Counted from the stretch's first letter, positions 49,492 through 59,454 are shown. The stretch is 64,000 nt of DNA from Mycobacteroides chelonae CCUG 47445 (GCF_001632805.1 NZ_CP007220.1:310001-374000); one strand, 5' to 3'. Program-made: numbers and translations. Notes: generated by a model from the letters alone, not told the origin.

Positions 49492-50636
49492 GACCGACGA
49501 TTTCGCAGCTACGTGGGTGGGATGTCGCCAACCTGGACGCTGCCGCAAAGGCCATCGAAGATGCCAGCAAGAACCTGGACCTGTCCATCGACGGAGTGGT
49601 CCGCGATCTGGACTCGGCAGAGTCGTTCTGGAAGGGCAAGTCCTTCGCGGCGGCGTATGACCAGGCGTCGAGCGAGCAGTCCTCGACTAACCGGCTCTCG
49701 TTCGCGATCGGCAATGTGGCCGAGGCGGTCCGTGGCGGGCACTCGGCACTGACTGCGGCGCGTGACAAGGTGATGGCGCTGGTGGACGAGGCCAACGCGA
49801 AGGGCCTGCAGGTTGCCGACGACGGCACCGTCACGGCTCCGCAGGGCAACAGGGATCTACAGGCCGAGGCCCGGCGGTTGACCGATGCGATTCGCCAGGC
49901 GCTGAAGTCGCTCGAAGAGGCCGATCGCGCCTCGTCGAATGACCTGCGGAAGGCGTCGGAGACGGTTGACGCGGAGCATAAGGTGGCCAGCACTGCGCCC
50001 GCGGCGTTCGTACCGGCCAGCAGTGGCGGTGCGGCAAGTGGCTCGATGCGGGCCGGCAGCAGTGGATTCGGTGGCGGTGGCGGCGGTTTCGGGGGCGGTC
50101 ATGGCGGTGGCAGTGGGGGCGGACACGGTGGCGGCGGGGGCCATAGTGTGCCCGATGGCAGCTACTCCAACACCGGTGCTCCGTCGTTGCGCCCGTTGGG
50201 TCCGTCGGTGTTCATGAATCTGGACGCCGGTCAGATGGACGTCGCTCGCAAGATCATCGAAGAAGGTCTGCGTCGGGGGCTTTCGCCCGAGGCGATTCAG
50301 ATCGCGTTGGCGACCGCACTCACCGAGTCCGGCTTGCGCAGCCTCGCGAACTCCTCGGTTCCCGACTCGATGATGCTGGCCAATGACGGTGTGGGACATG
50401 ACCACGACTCGGTGGGGCCGTTCCAGCAGCGTCAAAGCTGGGGTGCCACAGCCGATTTGATGGATCCGACGAGGTCGGCGGGCAAGTTCTACGACCAGTT
50501 GGTGAAGGTGTCCGGTTGGCAGGACATGAGCGTTGCCCAAGCCGCGCAGTCGGTTCAGCGCTCCGCCTTCCCCGACGCGTATGCGAAGTACGAGGCGCAG
50601 GCCGCGCAGATCTTCCACCAGGTCACCGGTCGATAG
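49488..50636 (+). CDS. WXG-type N-terminus fused to a lysozyme-like domain
   Basis: 382 residues from GTG 49488. Residues 1-165 are a helical bundle with a W-x-G turn (WKG, 48-50). A Gly/His-rich linker spans 193-220. Residues 245-382 resemble phage-type lytic transglycosylase/lysozyme: ATALTESGLRSLANSS with candidate catalytic Glu280, then DSVGPFQQR. A YxxxE (365-369) may be an ESX signal. No Sec signal peptide. Likely an ESX-exported cell-wall-active enzyme or effector; the upstream small protein is its probable partner. Confidence 0.75.
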   Translation: MRPTISQLRGWDVANLDAAAKAIEDASKNLDLSIDGVVRDLDSAESFWKGKSFAAAYDQASSEQSSTNRLSFAIGNVAEAVRGGHSALTAARDKVMALVDEANAKGLQVADDGTVTAPQGNRDLQAEARRLTDAIRQALKSLEEADRASSNDLRKASETVDAEHKVASTAPAAFVPASSGGAASGSMRAGSSGFGGGGGGFGGGHGGGSGGGHGGGGGHSVPDGSYSNTGAPSLRPLGPSVFMNLDAGQMDVARKIIEEGLRRGLSPEAIQIALATALTESGLRSLANSSVPDSMMLANDGVGHDHDSVGPFQQRQSWGATADLMDPTRSAGKFYDQLVKVSGWQDMSVAQAAQSVQRSAFPDAYAKYEAQAAQIFHQVTGR

Positions 50637-50674
50637 TCGCGCTGCCCGTCGGCTGACTGTGGTGCAATGTGGGC

Positions 50675-51304
50675 ATGCCCACGCCGCGACGCACCCAGGA
50701 GGAACGTTCGGCGGCGATGCGTTCCCGCTTGCTTGAGGCGACCATCGACTGTCTCGTCGAGTTCGGGTATTCCGGCACCACCACCTCGCGTATCGCGAGT
50801 CGCGCCGGTGTCACGCGCGGTGCGCTGATCCATCACTTCCAGTCCAAGTCGGAACTGATGGCCGAGTCGGTGCGCCATCTCGCGTTTAAGCGCACCCAGG
50901 CGGTGCTCGAAGAGCTGATGGCCATGGATCAGTCCGCCGACTCGGTTGAGCGGTATCTCGACGTGCTGTGGCGGATTCATCAGGGGCCGTTGTTCACCGC
51001 GGTGGTGGAGCTGCTCATCGCGGCGCGGACCGAGCCTGACCTGCGTGTGCACCTGGACCAGTTCGAAAAGATGGTGCTGCACAATCTGTCGGCGTTGCAT
51101 GTACTCGACGACGAGGATCCGACGTCTCCCAGGGATCGGCGTGACTTCGGCCTGCTGGCCATGGACATCATCCGCGGCATCCTGGTCAGCAGCTTGACCG
51201 CGTCTCAGGAAACCCGCGACCGTCGCTGGTCCAGGGCCAAGCAGATGCTGGAACTGCGGCTTCGAGCGCCGCAGCTCGATACGCAAAAACAAACTGTCCT
51301 GTAG
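50675..51304 (+). CDS. TetR-family regulator
   Basis: 209 residues from ATG 50675. Helix-turn-helix TTTSRIASRAGVTRGALIHHFQSKSELMAE; ligand domain unassigned. Just upstream of the ltp-type operon, whose leader contains the palindrome AACGTA-TGT-TACGTT (51425-51439), a good candidate operator. Confidence 0.87.
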   Translation: MPTPRRTQEERSAAMRSRLLEATIDCLVEFGYSGTTTSRIASRAGVTRGALIHHFQSKSELMAESVRHLAFKRTQAVLEELMAMDQSADSVERYLDVLWRIHQGPLFTAVVELLIAARTEPDLRVHLDQFEKMVLHNLSALHVLDDEDPTSPRDRRDFGLLAMDIIRGILVSSLTASQETRDRRWSRAKQMLELRLRAPQLDTQKQTVL

Positions 51305-51424
51305 GTAAATGTCCGGGGTGATTCCGGGCAAGTTTGGTGCGCGTTCACCAAGTTCATCGTTCGATAGACCAGGCCTTCTGTGGTTTGACGATACATCTGT
51401 ACCGCACCCTTACATTCAGGATAG

Positions 51425-51439
51425 AACGTATGTTACGTT
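51425..51439. promoter_or_regulatory. Palindrome AACGTA-TGT-TACGTT before the ltp1-type operon
   Basis: A perfect 6-bp inverted repeat with a three-base spacer, 44 bases before the start codon at 51483. The upstream TetR is the likely binder. The overlapping TAGAACGT...GTTA resembles KstR but has the wrong spacing. Confidence 0.6.
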
Positions 51440-51482
51440 GACGAAGCCCCCATCGAAGTGCGCGCAAAAGGAGCTTGGAACG

Positions 51483-52688
51483 ATGCCCCCAAAGGCCCCC
51501 GAGAAGGTTTTCGTCATCGGCGTCGGGATGACGAAGTTCGAGAAACCCGGACGACGTGAGGGCTGGGACTACCCGGCCATGGCCAAGGAATCGGGCACCA
51601 ATGCCCTGACCGACGCCGGCATTGACTACGACAAGGTGGAAGCCGCCTATGTCGGGTACTGCGCGGGGGAGTCCACCTCCGGCCAGCGTGCCGTCTACGA
51701 GCTCGGCATGACCGGCATCCCGGTCACCAACGTCAACAACAACTGTTCAACTGGCTCGACCGCACTGTTCAACGCGGCGCAGGCCATTCGCGGTGGACTC
51801 GCCGATGTCACGTTGGCGCTGGGATTCGAGAAGATGCAGCCCGGATCGTTGGGCGCGACCTTCACCGACCGTGAGCAGCCCATGCAGCGGCACATCGAAG
51901 CCCTTGCCGGGTTGTTCGATTTCGCCTTCCCGCCTGCGCCCTGGATGTTCGGCGCCGCCGGTCGTGAGCACATGCAGAAGTACGGCACCACCGCCGAGCA
52001 CTTCGCCAAGATCGGTTACAAGAACCACAAGCATTCGGTGAACAACCCTTATGCGCAGTTCCAGGAGGAATACACCCTTCAGGACATCTTGGACGCCAAG
52101 GAGATCTACGCACCACTGACCAAACTGCAGTGCTCGCCGACCTCCGACGGATCGGGTGCCGCCATCTTGGCCTCGGAGCGGTTCGTCGAGGCGAACGGGC
52201 TCGGTGACCGTGCCGTGGAGATCGTCGGGCAGGCGATGACCACCGACACCCCGGGAACGCTGGAATCCAAGTCGGCGATCACGCTCATCGGATTCGACAT
52301 GGCCAAGCTCGCCGCGCAGAAAGTGTATGAGCAGGCCCAGATTTCGGCCGACGATGTGGATGTCATCGAGTTGCACGACTGCTTCTCGGCCAACGAACTG
52401 ATCACCTACGAGGCGCTGGGACTGTGCGGCGAGGGCGAGGGCGGCAAGCTGATCGACAACGGTGACACCACCTATGGCGGCCGCTGGGTGGTCAACCCGT
52501 CGGGTGGCCTGATCTCGAAGGGGCACCCACTCGGTGCGACCGGTCTGGCGCAGTGCGCCGAGCTCACGTGGCAGCTGCGCGGTGAGGCCGACAAGCGCCA
52601 GGTGGCCGACGCAAAGGTGGCGTTGCAGCACAACCTCGGCCTCGGTGGCGCGTGCGTGGTCACCGCCTACAAGCCGGCCAATCGCTGA
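51483..52688 (+). CDS. ltp1: Thiolase-like lipid-transfer protein (Ltp1/SCPx type)
   Basis: 401 residues from ATG 51483 (AAAGGAG). Thiolase fold: nucleophile Cys in [11 protein letters not shown], His in [11 protein letters not shown] and the C-terminal [11 protein letters not shown]. Close in sequence, by memory, to M. tuberculosis Ltp1 (Rv2790c). Ltp proteins act as thiolases or aldolases in acyl-CoA or steroid side-chain degradation. First of three genes. Confidence 0.87.
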   Translation: MPPKAPEKVFVIGVGMTKFEKPGRREGWDYPAMAKESGTNALTDAGIDYDKVEAAYVGYCAGESTSGQRAVYELGMTGIPVTNVNNNCSTGSTALFNAAQAIRGGLADVTLALGFEKMQPGSLGATFTDREQPMQRHIEALAGLFDFAFPPAPWMFGAAGREHMQKYGTTAEHFAKIGYKNHKHSVNNPYAQFQEEYTLQDILDAKEIYAPLTKLQCSPTSDGSGAAILASERFVEANGLGDRAVEIVGQAMTTDTPGTLESKSAITLIGFDMAKLAAQKVYEQAQISADDVDVIELHDCFSANELITYEALGLCGEGEGGKLIDNGDTTYGGRWVVNPSGGLISKGHPLGATGLAQCAELTWQLRGEADKRQVADAKVALQHNLGLGGACVVTAYKPANR

Positions 52689-52704
52689 AAGGGGTTGGGA
52701 AGCA

Positions 52705-53556
52705 ATGGCTGACACCAAATACCCGTTCAACAACGACGGCCTGGACCAGTGGGGTGCCGAGGAGACCATCGAGGTCGACAAGGATCGCCTGATCGCCTAT
52801 GCCGAGGCCACCAACGACCCGATCGAAGAGCATCGCAAGGGGGAGGTGGCACCACCGGTTTTCGCGGTGGTACCCATCTTCCAGTCACTCGTCGGAACCA
52901 CGATGAGTGTCGTTCCCTACCAGTTGATTCCGCGTGTGGTGCACGGTGAGCAGTTCTTCCGGTTCCATCGACCCATCAAGCCTGGCGACACGCTGGTGGC
53001 CAAGTCGAAGATGACCGGCTACGAGGGTATGGAGAATGGCACTCGCGGCACGGTGTATGCCGAAACGCGGGATGCCTCGGGCGATCTGGTCAACGAGCAG
53101 TACGTGACATTCTTCTTCCGCAAGTACGACGTGGGTGAGACGCGCGGTGTTCTTGGCCCGAACGTCGTGCTGGATGAGGCGATCAAGGCCAACGGGCCGG
53201 CCGCCTCCCTGGTGCAGCATGTCGACGACGACCAGACGTTCCGGTACAGCCCGGCGTCGGGTGATCCGATGCCGATCCACCTGGACAACGATGCCGCGGT
53301 GGCGGCCGGATTGCCCGGCATCATCGCGCATGGATTGTGCACCATGGCATTTACGTCATGGGCCGCCCTGACCGAGCTGGCCGACTCGCGCACCGAGCGT
53401 CTCAAGGAGCTGGCGGTGCGGTTCGCCAAGCCGGTGCTGCCCGGGCAGGACATCACCACCAGCTTCTGGAAGAACGGTGCCGCCGGTACCTATTCGTACG
53501 AAACCAGCGTCGGCGACGACCTCGTCATCAAAAACGGCCACGCGGTTATCGCCTAA
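52705..53556 (+). CDS. MaoC-type (R)-specific enoyl-CoA hydratase
   Basis: 283 residues from ATG 52705. Double hot-dog hydratase 2, with the catalytic SGDPMPIHLDNDAAVAAG motif (Asp and His). Hydrates trans-2-enoyl-CoA to (R)-3-hydroxyacyl-CoA. It matches the central domain of the peroxisomal multifunctional protein HSD17B4. Confidence 0.88.
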   Translation: MADTKYPFNNDGLDQWGAEETIEVDKDRLIAYAEATNDPIEEHRKGEVAPPVFAVVPIFQSLVGTTMSVVPYQLIPRVVHGEQFFRFHRPIKPGDTLVAKSKMTGYEGMENGTRGTVYAETRDASGDLVNEQYVTFFFRKYDVGETRGVLGPNVVLDEAIKANGPAASLVQHVDDDQTFRYSPASGDPMPIHLDNDAAVAAGLPGIIAHGLCTMAFTSWAALTELADSRTERLKELAVRFAKPVLPGQDITTSFWKNGAAGTYSYETSVGDDLVIKNGHAVIA

Positions 53557-53583
53557 GTCATCGCAGAAGGAGAGGGAATCACT

Positions 53584-54462
53584 ATGGGACAACTTGACGG
53601 ACGGGTAGCGGTCATCACCGGTGCCGGACGTGGCATCGGCCGTGAGCATGCGCTGCTCTTCGCCAGGGAAGGCGCATCGGTGGTCGTCAACGACCTCGGC
53701 GGCGCCAACGACGGCTCCGGATCGGATGCCGGGCCTGCGCAGGAAGTGGTCGACGAGATCGTTGCCGCCGGGGGTAAAGCCGTTGCGAACACCGACAACA
53801 TCTCCACCTGGGCCGGCGCTTCGAATCTGGTGAACCAGGCCGTCGAAACCTTCGGACAGCTGGACGCCGTGGTGAACAACGCGGGCATCCTGCGGGACGG
53901 TTTCGTTGCGGGACTTGAGGAGGACCAGTGGGATTCGGTCATCCAGGTGCACCTCAAGGGGCATTTCGCGGTGTTGCGTCACGCAGCCGAGTACTGGAAG
54001 GCGCAGTCCAAGGCCGGTGCCGATGTCAAGGCGACCGTGGTGAACACTGCGTCGGATTCCGGTGTAACACTGCCGAATCCGGGGCAAGGTAACTACGGTG
54101 CGGCCAAGGCCGGTATCGCGGCGCTGTCTTGCGTCGCGGCTGCTGAGCTGGAGCGATACGGGGTCAAGGTGAACGCGATCGCGCCGGTGGCGCGCACGCG
54201 CCTGACGCTGGCCACGCCGGGTATGGGTGCGATCTTCGCGGAGCCGGTGGAGGAGGGGCAGTTCGACATGTTCAGCCCGGCCAACATCTCACCGTTGGTG
54301 GCCTACCTGAGCACGGAGAAGAACCCGTGGACTGGCCAGGTGTTCAAGGTGACGGGTGGATCCATCCAGCGGCTCAAGGGTTGGTCGGTGACCGACACCG
54401 CCGAGACCGACGGACCGTGGAGCATTGACCTGGTGCGCGAGAGCGTGGAGCCCTGGAAGTAG
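53584..54462 (+). CDS. HSD17B4-type 3-hydroxyacyl-CoA dehydrogenase (SDR)
   Basis: 292 residues from ATG 53584 (AGGAGAG). SDR motif TGAGRGIGREHALLFAREGASVVVNDLGG, catalytic Ser...NYGAAKAG. Oxidises (R)-3-hydroxyacyl-CoA. With the MaoC and Ltp genes it forms hydratase, dehydrogenase and thiolase steps. Confidence 0.88.
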   Translation: MGQLDGRVAVITGAGRGIGREHALLFAREGASVVVNDLGGANDGSGSDAGPAQEVVDEIVAAGGKAVANTDNISTWAGASNLVNQAVETFGQLDAVVNNAGILRDGFVAGLEEDQWDSVIQVHLKGHFAVLRHAAEYWKAQSKAGADVKATVVNTASDSGVTLPNPGQGNYGAAKAGIAALSCVAAAELERYGVKVNAIAPVARTRLTLATPGMGAIFAEPVEEGQFDMFSPANISPLVAYLSTEKNPWTGQVFKVTGGSIQRLKGWSVTDTAETDGPWSIDLVRESVEPWK

Positions 54463-54477
54463 GAGTTTCTTAACGCG

Positions 54478-54505
54478 AACGGTCCCCCGAAATCGGGGGA
54501 CCGTT
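54478..54505 (+). terminator. Terminator after the SDR gene
   Basis: AACGGTCCCCCGA and TCGGGGGACCGTT form a perfect 13-bp stem with a two-base loop, followed by GCGTTTTC. Separates the ltp operon from glpF. Confidence 0.85.
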
Positions 54506-54553
54506 CGGCGTTTTCAGGTGTGCCTACGGCGGCTCGCCCCTAGATTCGGAGTT

Positions 54554-55366
54554 ATGAGGCACACCGGTCAACTCGCCGCGGAGTTCGTCGGCACGCTGAT
54601 CTTGATTCTGTTCGGCTTGGGTGTGGTCGCACAGGTGGTGACGGCCGGGAACGAGGACTACGGCAATCACAACTCCATCGCCTGGGCCTGGGGCATGGGA
54701 GTCGCCTTCGGCATCTTCGCCGCCGGGCGGATATCCGGCGCGCACCTCAACCCGGCGGTGACACTGGCGTTGGCGGCGTTTCGTGGATTCCCCTGGAAAC
54801 ACGTGATTCCGTTCATCGTGGCCCAGACCGCCGGTGCGTTCGTGGCGGCGCTGCTGGTCCGGTGGAACTACGGGAGTGTGTTGTCGGCCGTGGATCCCGG
54901 GCACACCATTGCGACGCAGGGGGTCTTCTCGACGCTACCGGGCAACGGCGCCCTTGACGTCAGCCTGTGGGGCGGCCTGCGCGACCAGATCATCGGCACA
55001 GCAATTCTGCTGTTCCTGATCTTCGCCATTTCAGACCGACGCAATATCCGTATGCCCGAGAGTCTTTTGCCGTTCGCGATCGGTGCGGTGGTCGTCGGTC
55101 TGGGCATGGCATGGGGGTCCATCGCGGGGTACGCGATCAATCCGGCCCGCGATTTCGGACCCCGGCTGGCGTCTTATCTCACCGGTTTCGATACGGTTTT
55201 CCTCGACCAGCACGGCGCCCAGTATTGGTGGGTGCCGATAGTCGGGCCACTCGTCGGGGGCCTGCTGGGGGCCGCCCTGTACCGCTATCTCGTGGAAGCA
55301 TTCCTGTACGCAGACGATTCCGATACTCAATCACCTTCGCACACCGAGGAGTTCGCCAATGGCTGA
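54554..55366 (+). CDS. glpF: Glycerol facilitator (aquaglyceroporin)
   Basis: 270 residues from ATG 54554. Six membrane helices and two NPA motifs ([26 protein letters not shown]). Diffusive uptake of glycerol. Overlaps glpK by eight bases: a glycerol-utilisation pair. Confidence 0.92.
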   Translation: MRHTGQLAAEFVGTLILILFGLGVVAQVVTAGNEDYGNHNSIAWAWGMGVAFGIFAAGRISGAHLNPAVTLALAAFRGFPWKHVIPFIVAQTAGAFVAALLVRWNYGSVLSAVDPGHTIATQGVFSTLPGNGALDVSLWGGLRDQIIGTAILLFLIFAISDRRNIRMPESLLPFAIGAVVVGLGMAWGSIAGYAINPARDFGPRLASYLTGFDTVFLDQHGAQYWWVPIVGPLVGGLLGAALYRYLVEAFLYADDSDTQSPSHTEEFANG

Positions 55367-56873
55367 TTTCGTGGCATCGATCGACCAGGGCACGACCAGC
55401 ACGCGTGCCATGATCTTCAACCACCGGGGCGAGGAGGTCGGCCGCCACCAGTTGGAGCATCAGCAGCTGCTGCCGCGGGCAGGTTGGGTGGAGCACAATC
55501 CGGTGGAGATCTGGGAACGCACCTGGTCGGTGCTGGCCACTTCCCTGAACGTGACCGGATTGTCATCGGGGGATCTGGCTGCCGTGGGAGTGACCAACCA
55601 GCGCGAGACCACGTTGGTGTGGAACCGTCATACCGGCCGGCCGTACTGCAATGCCATCGTCTGGCAGGACACCCGCACCGACAAGATCGCGGCGGCGCTG
55701 GACCGGGACGGCCGCGGTGACATCATCCGGGAGAAGGCCGGATTGCCACCTGCCACATACTTTTCCGGCGGCAAGCTGCAGTGGATTCTGGAGAACATCG
55801 ACGGTGTGCGCCGCGACGCGGAGAACGGCGATGCGCTCTTCGGTACCCCCGATAGCTGGGTGATCTGGAACCTTACCGGTGGCATTCGCGGCGGGGTGCA
55901 CGTCACCGACGTGACCAACGCCAGCCGCACGATGCTGATGAACCTGGAGACCCTGGACTGGGATGACGAGCTGCTGTCGTTCTTTTCCATTCCACGCCAG
56001 ATGCTTCCGCCGATCAAGGCATCCTCGCCGGTAGAGCCCTTTGGTGTGACGACCCATATGGGGCCGCTCGGCGGTGAGGTGCCCATTGCCGGCGATTTGG
56101 GTGATCAGCAGGCGGCGATGGTGGGACAGGTGTGCCTGAGCCCCGGCGAGGCCAAGAATACCTATGGCACCGGAAACTTCTTGCTACTCAACACCGGTGA
56201 AGAATTGGTCCGCTCCCGCAATGGGTTGTTGACCACCGTCTGTTACCAATTCGGGGACAGCAAGCCGGTGTACGCGCTCGAGGGTTCCATCGCGGTCACC
56301 GGCTCGGCGGTGCAGTGGTTGCGGGATCAGCTTGGCATCATCAGCGGCGCCGCACAGAGCGAGGATTTGGCGCGTCAGGTCGAGGACAACGGCGGAGTGT
56401 ATTTCGTACCGGCCTTCTCGGGGCTGTTCGCGCCGCACTGGCGTTCGGATGCCCGCGGCGCGATCGTGGGCCTTTCCCGGTTCAACACGAACGCGCATTT
56501 GGCGCGCGCCACGCTGGAGGCGATCTGCTACCAGAGCCGCGAAGTGGTCGAAGCCATGGAGGCGGACTCGGGTGTGCACCTGGAGGTGCTCAAGGTGGAC
56601 GGTGGGATTACCGCCAACAAGCTCTGCATGCAGATCCAGGCCGACACCCTGGGCGTGGATGTCGTCAAACCCGTTGTCGCCGAAACGACCGCGCTCGGCG
56701 CTGCGTACGCGGCGGGCTTGGCTGTCGGCTTCTGGAAGGACGTCGACGACCTTCGGCGGAACTGGCAGGAAGACGAACGATGGAGCTCCTCGATCAGCGA
56801 AGAACAGCGCGCGCATGGGTTCGCCGGCTGGAAGAAGGCCGTGCAGCGCACGCTGGATTGGGTCGAGGCCTAA
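55359..56873 (+). CDS. glpK: Glycerol kinase
   Basis: 504 residues. FGGY kinase: [74 protein letters not shown]. Phosphorylates glycerol at position 3. Confidence 0.97.
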   Translation: MADFVASIDQGTTSTRAMIFNHRGEEVGRHQLEHQQLLPRAGWVEHNPVEIWERTWSVLATSLNVTGLSSGDLAAVGVTNQRETTLVWNRHTGRPYCNAIVWQDTRTDKIAAALDRDGRGDIIREKAGLPPATYFSGGKLQWILENIDGVRRDAENGDALFGTPDSWVIWNLTGGIRGGVHVTDVTNASRTMLMNLETLDWDDELLSFFSIPRQMLPPIKASSPVEPFGVTTHMGPLGGEVPIAGDLGDQQAAMVGQVCLSPGEAKNTYGTGNFLLLNTGEELVRSRNGLLTTVCYQFGDSKPVYALEGSIAVTGSAVQWLRDQLGIISGAAQSEDLARQVEDNGGVYFVPAFSGLFAPHWRSDARGAIVGLSRFNTNAHLARATLEAICYQSREVVEAMEADSGVHLEVLKVDGGITANKLCMQIQADTLGVDVVKPVVAETTALGAAYAAGLAVGFWKDVDDLRRNWQEDERWSSSISEEQRAHGFAGWKKAVQRTLDWVEA

Positions 56874-56881
56874 GAAATGGC

Positions 56882-56938
56882 CGAGTGTCGACTTCTCGGG
56901 TGAAAGTTCGAGAGAGCAGCCCGAAAAGTCGACACTCG
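56882..56938. terminator. 19-bp inverted repeat between convergent glpK and padR genes
   Basis: CGAGTGTCGACTTCTCGGG (56882-56900) and CCCGAAAAGTCGACACTCG (56920-56938), 18 of 19 paired, 19-base loop. A bidirectional terminator that begins with CGAGTGT, as at 28100 and (variant) 11419. Confidence 0.75.
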
Positions 56939-56947
56939 ACAGGTGAG

Positions 56948-57676
56948 TTAGTCGGTTTCGCCCAAGATGCCGTAGATCTGCTTGCGAGCAGAATTCACGA
57001 TCTCGATGATCCGTTGCTGCTGTTCGGCTGAGGCAGCGTGGGCCGACTGTGCGACCGCGCCCATCAGCTGACCGAGTGCGGAACGAAGATCGAGCACCGA
57101 TGGGTCGGCGTCCTCATTGATCTTGTCCCAGGGCGGGGTGTCGAGCTTGGCCGCGCCCGCTTTGCCTTCTTCGGTGAGCTCGAACTGCTTGCGGCTGCCG
57201 CTGCCCTCGGCCTCAACGATGAGGCCCTCGTCGACGAGCAGTTGCAGTGTCGGATAGACCGAACCGGGGCTCGGCCGCCAGATGTTGTTACTGCGTTCGG
57301 CGATCTCACGGATCATTTCGTAGCCGTGCATCGGGCGTTCGGCGAGCAGCGCCAGGATGGCGGCCCGGACGTCGCCGCGCTGGCCACGTCCCCGTCCACG
57401 TCCACGTGGCTGGTCACCGAAACCGAATCCGAAGCCAGGGCCGAAGCCCGGCCCGAATCCGCGTCCAAACCCTGGCCCGAACCCGCGGTCCATGAACGCG
57501 CCGGGTCCGCGCCGCCCAGCCCAGGCTTGATCCTGAAACTCGCCGCGCGGGTCGCATTCGTGACGACGACCGCCGTGGCGCCGACCTGGTCCGCGACGTG
57601 TGGGGTCGAAACCGAATCCGAAACCAAATGGTGTGTCGGGCCGAAACTGTTCGGCCCTTTCCTCATGGGAAGTCAT
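56948..57676 (-). CDS. PadR-family regulator with Phe/Gly/Arg-rich N-terminus
   Basis: 242 residues from ATG 57676-57674. C-terminal PadR winged helix (ERPMHGYEMIREIAERSNNIWRPSPGSVYPTLQLLVDEGLI) and coiled-coil tail. Residues 1-100 are low-complexity: GFGFGFDP, RRGPGRRHGGRR, GFGPGFGRGFGPGFG and RGRGRGRG. The low-complexity head is exceptional for PadR. Two TATCG/CGATA palindromes upstream (57707-57736) suggest autoregulation. Confidence 0.87.
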   Translation of the reverse strand: MTSHEERAEQFRPDTPFGFGFGFDPTRRGPGRRHGGRRHECDPRGEFQDQAWAGRRGPGAFMDRGFGPGFGRGFGPGFGPGFGFGFGDQPRGRGRGRGQRGDVRAAILALLAERPMHGYEMIREIAERSNNIWRPSPGSVYPTLQLLVDEGLIVEAEGSGSRKQFELTEEGKAGAAKLDTPPWDKINEDADPSVLDLRSALGQLMGAVAQSAHAASAEQQQRIIEIVNSARKQIYGILGETD

Positions 57677-57706
57677 GTGTGTCTCCTCGTGCTTGGGGGG
57701 AGGCGT

Positions 57707-57736
57707 TATCGCCTCTCGATACATAACGATATATCG
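57707..57736. promoter_or_regulatory. Two PadR-type palindromes before padR
   Basis: TATCGCCTCTCGATA (57707-57721, TATCG-N5-CGATA) and CGATATATCG (57727-57736, perfect). Both present TATCG half-sites and lie just upstream of the PadR gene on the minus strand. Confidence 0.62.
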
Positions 57737-57815
57737 GAATCGATCGTGATGCAACGAAAACTTTCGAAGGTGATTTCGAGAGCTGCTGCCAGCTACGCGC
57801 CGTAGGGTGACCGCC

Positions 57816-58190
57816 ATGACGGTGAAGTGGCTGGAACAACCCGAGGACCACGACTATGCGGCGGCCGTGGATTACCTGACGCTCGTCGGTGAGGCGGATG
57901 TGGTGAAGCGGACCGTGAAGGCGCTGCGCAATGCGACGCTGGAGTACCGCAAGGCCAAGGACATCCTGCGGGCGGCTCACCTGGAGATGCTTCCCAAGAC
58001 CAATGCCCACGTGGCCCGCGACCTTGCGAAGATCGCCAAGGACAAGGCGTTGTCCCCCATCCTGTTGGTGCGGGGGGACGCACGTTCCGGGGCGCGGCTG
58101 GAGATTGCCGACGGCTACCACCGGGTCTGCGCTAGCTACATATCCGACGAAAATACCGATATCCCCTGCCATTTGGTGTCCTGGCAGTAG
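57816..58190 (+). CDS. Small ParB/sulfiredoxin-like protein
   Basis: 124 residues from ATG 57816. The only recognisable motif is IADGYHRVCASY (Asp99, His102, Arg103), similar to the DGHHR-type loop of the ParB/Srx fold. The start could be GTG 57807. Just upstream of the CPA2 gene. Function unknown. Confidence 0.65.
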   Translation: MTVKWLEQPEDHDYAAAVDYLTLVGEADVVKRTVKALRNATLEYRKAKDILRAAHLEMLPKTNAHVARDLAKIAKDKALSPILLVRGDARSGARLEIADGYHRVCASYISDENTDIPCHLVSWQ

Positions 58191-58194
58191 CTCC

Positions 58195-59454
58195 ATGAGC
58201 GGATTTGGATTTCCGACCCTGGCGATCGTCGTCGTCGTCGGAATGGTCGGACCACTGCTCGCGCTCAATACGCGTCTGCGGATCCCTGTCGTCATCGGCG
58301 AATTACTCGCCGGAATCGTCATCGGCCGCACCGGATTTGGCTGGATCGATGCCTTCGATCCCACGTTCAAGATGTTCGCCGACGTCGGATTCGCGCTGGT
58401 CATGTTCGTCGCTGGCACGCATGTGCCCATACGCGATAAGACGATGGTGGCCGCGCTACCCAAGGCGGCCCTGCGCGCCATCGTGGTGGGCGCGGTCGGT
58501 GCGGGGTTGGGAGTGTTGCTGGCCAACGCGTTCCACACCGGACATGCACCGCTATACGCGGTGCTCATCGCGTCCTCCTCGGCGGCGCTGGTATTGCCGA
58601 TCATCGACTCGCTGAGCTTGGAAGGACCCAAGGTATTGAGCACCACCGCACAGGTGGCCATCGCCGATACCGCGTCGATTATTCTGTTGCCCTTGGTTAT
58701 CGACCTCAAGCACGCGCCCCGGGCGGCCGTCGGTGCGGTGGCCGTGGCGGCCTGCGCGGGCATTGTTTTCGTGATCCTGCGCGCGCTCGATCAGGCCGGA
58801 AAGCTCGACCGGTTCCACGACTATTCCAAGCAGCGCCGGGTGGCCATGGAACTGCGGATCAGCCTGGCCATCGTCTTCGGGCTGGCGGCGCTGGCCGTGG
58901 AGACTCACGTGTCGATCATGTTGGCCGGGTTCGCGCTGGGCCTGGTCGTCGCGGGCATCGGGGAGCCGCGCCGCCTTGCCAAGCAGTTGTTCGGATTCAC
59001 CGAAGGCTTTTTCTCGCCACTGTTCTTCGTATGGCTGGGGGCGTCGCTACACGTGCGTGAGCTCGGTGAGAACCCCAAGCTCATGCTGCTGGGGTTGGGC
59101 CTGGGTGGCGCGGCCGTGTTGGCCCATGTGGTCGGGCGGGCCTTCGGACAGCCGGTATCGCTGGGTGCGTTGGCGGCGGCTCAGCTCGGCGTACCCATCG
59201 CGGCCGCCGCGATCGGTGAGCAACAGCAATCATTACTGCACGGTGAGGCCGCGGCACTCATCTTGGGGGCGCTGGTCACGATCGTCGCGGCAACGCTAGG
59301 CGGCTCGCTCTACGCGAAGACATCTACCCGGAATCAGCCAGGCGTAGCGAAACCTGAAGGTCCGCTGGGGGACTCAGGGGGTTCTGACGCTGCCGATGTT
59401 GCGGGTGGTCCAGCCCAGTCCGCCGGCGGAACAGGCACCGGCGCCGCAGGGTAG
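58195..59454 (+). CDS. CPA2-type cation/proton antiporter
   Basis: 419 residues from ATG 58195. About 12 membrane segments; the antiporter core includes VVIGELLAGIVIGRTGFGW and LPIIDSLSLEG...IADTASIILLP. Exchanges Na+ or K+ for protons. Its last 40 residues are a soluble Gly/Ala/Ser-rich tail encoded opposite the C-terminus of the RDD gene (121-base overlap). Confidence 0.86.
   Translation: MSGFGFPTLAIVVVVGMVGPLLALNTRLRIPVVIGELLAGIVIGRTGFGWIDAFDPTFKMFADVGFALVMFVAGTHVPIRDKTMVAALPKAALRAIVVGAVGAGLGVLLANAFHTGHAPLYAVLIASSSAALVLPIIDSLSLEGPKVLSTTAQVAIADTASIILLPLVIDLKHAPRAAVGAVAVAACAGIVFVILRALDQAGKLDRFHDYSKQRRVAMELRISLAIVFGLAALAVETHVSIMLAGFALGLVVAGIGEPRRLAKQLFGFTEGFFSPLFFVWLGASLHVRELGENPKLMLLGLGLGGAAVLAHVVGRAFGQPVSLGALAAAQLGVPIAAAAIGEQQQSLLHGEAAALILGALVTIVAATLGGSLYAKTSTRNQPGVAKPEGPLGDSGGSDAADVAGGPAQSAGGTGTGAAG

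Noticed and set aside
49488..50636. Prophage lysin
   Set aside because: Lysozyme-like domain, but no other phage genes, and a WXG-type head with a coupled ESX-like small protein.
51422..51435. A KstR box before ltp1
   Set aside because: TAGAAC and GTTA are separated by four bases instead of two; the perfect palindrome at 51425-51439 fits a TetR better.
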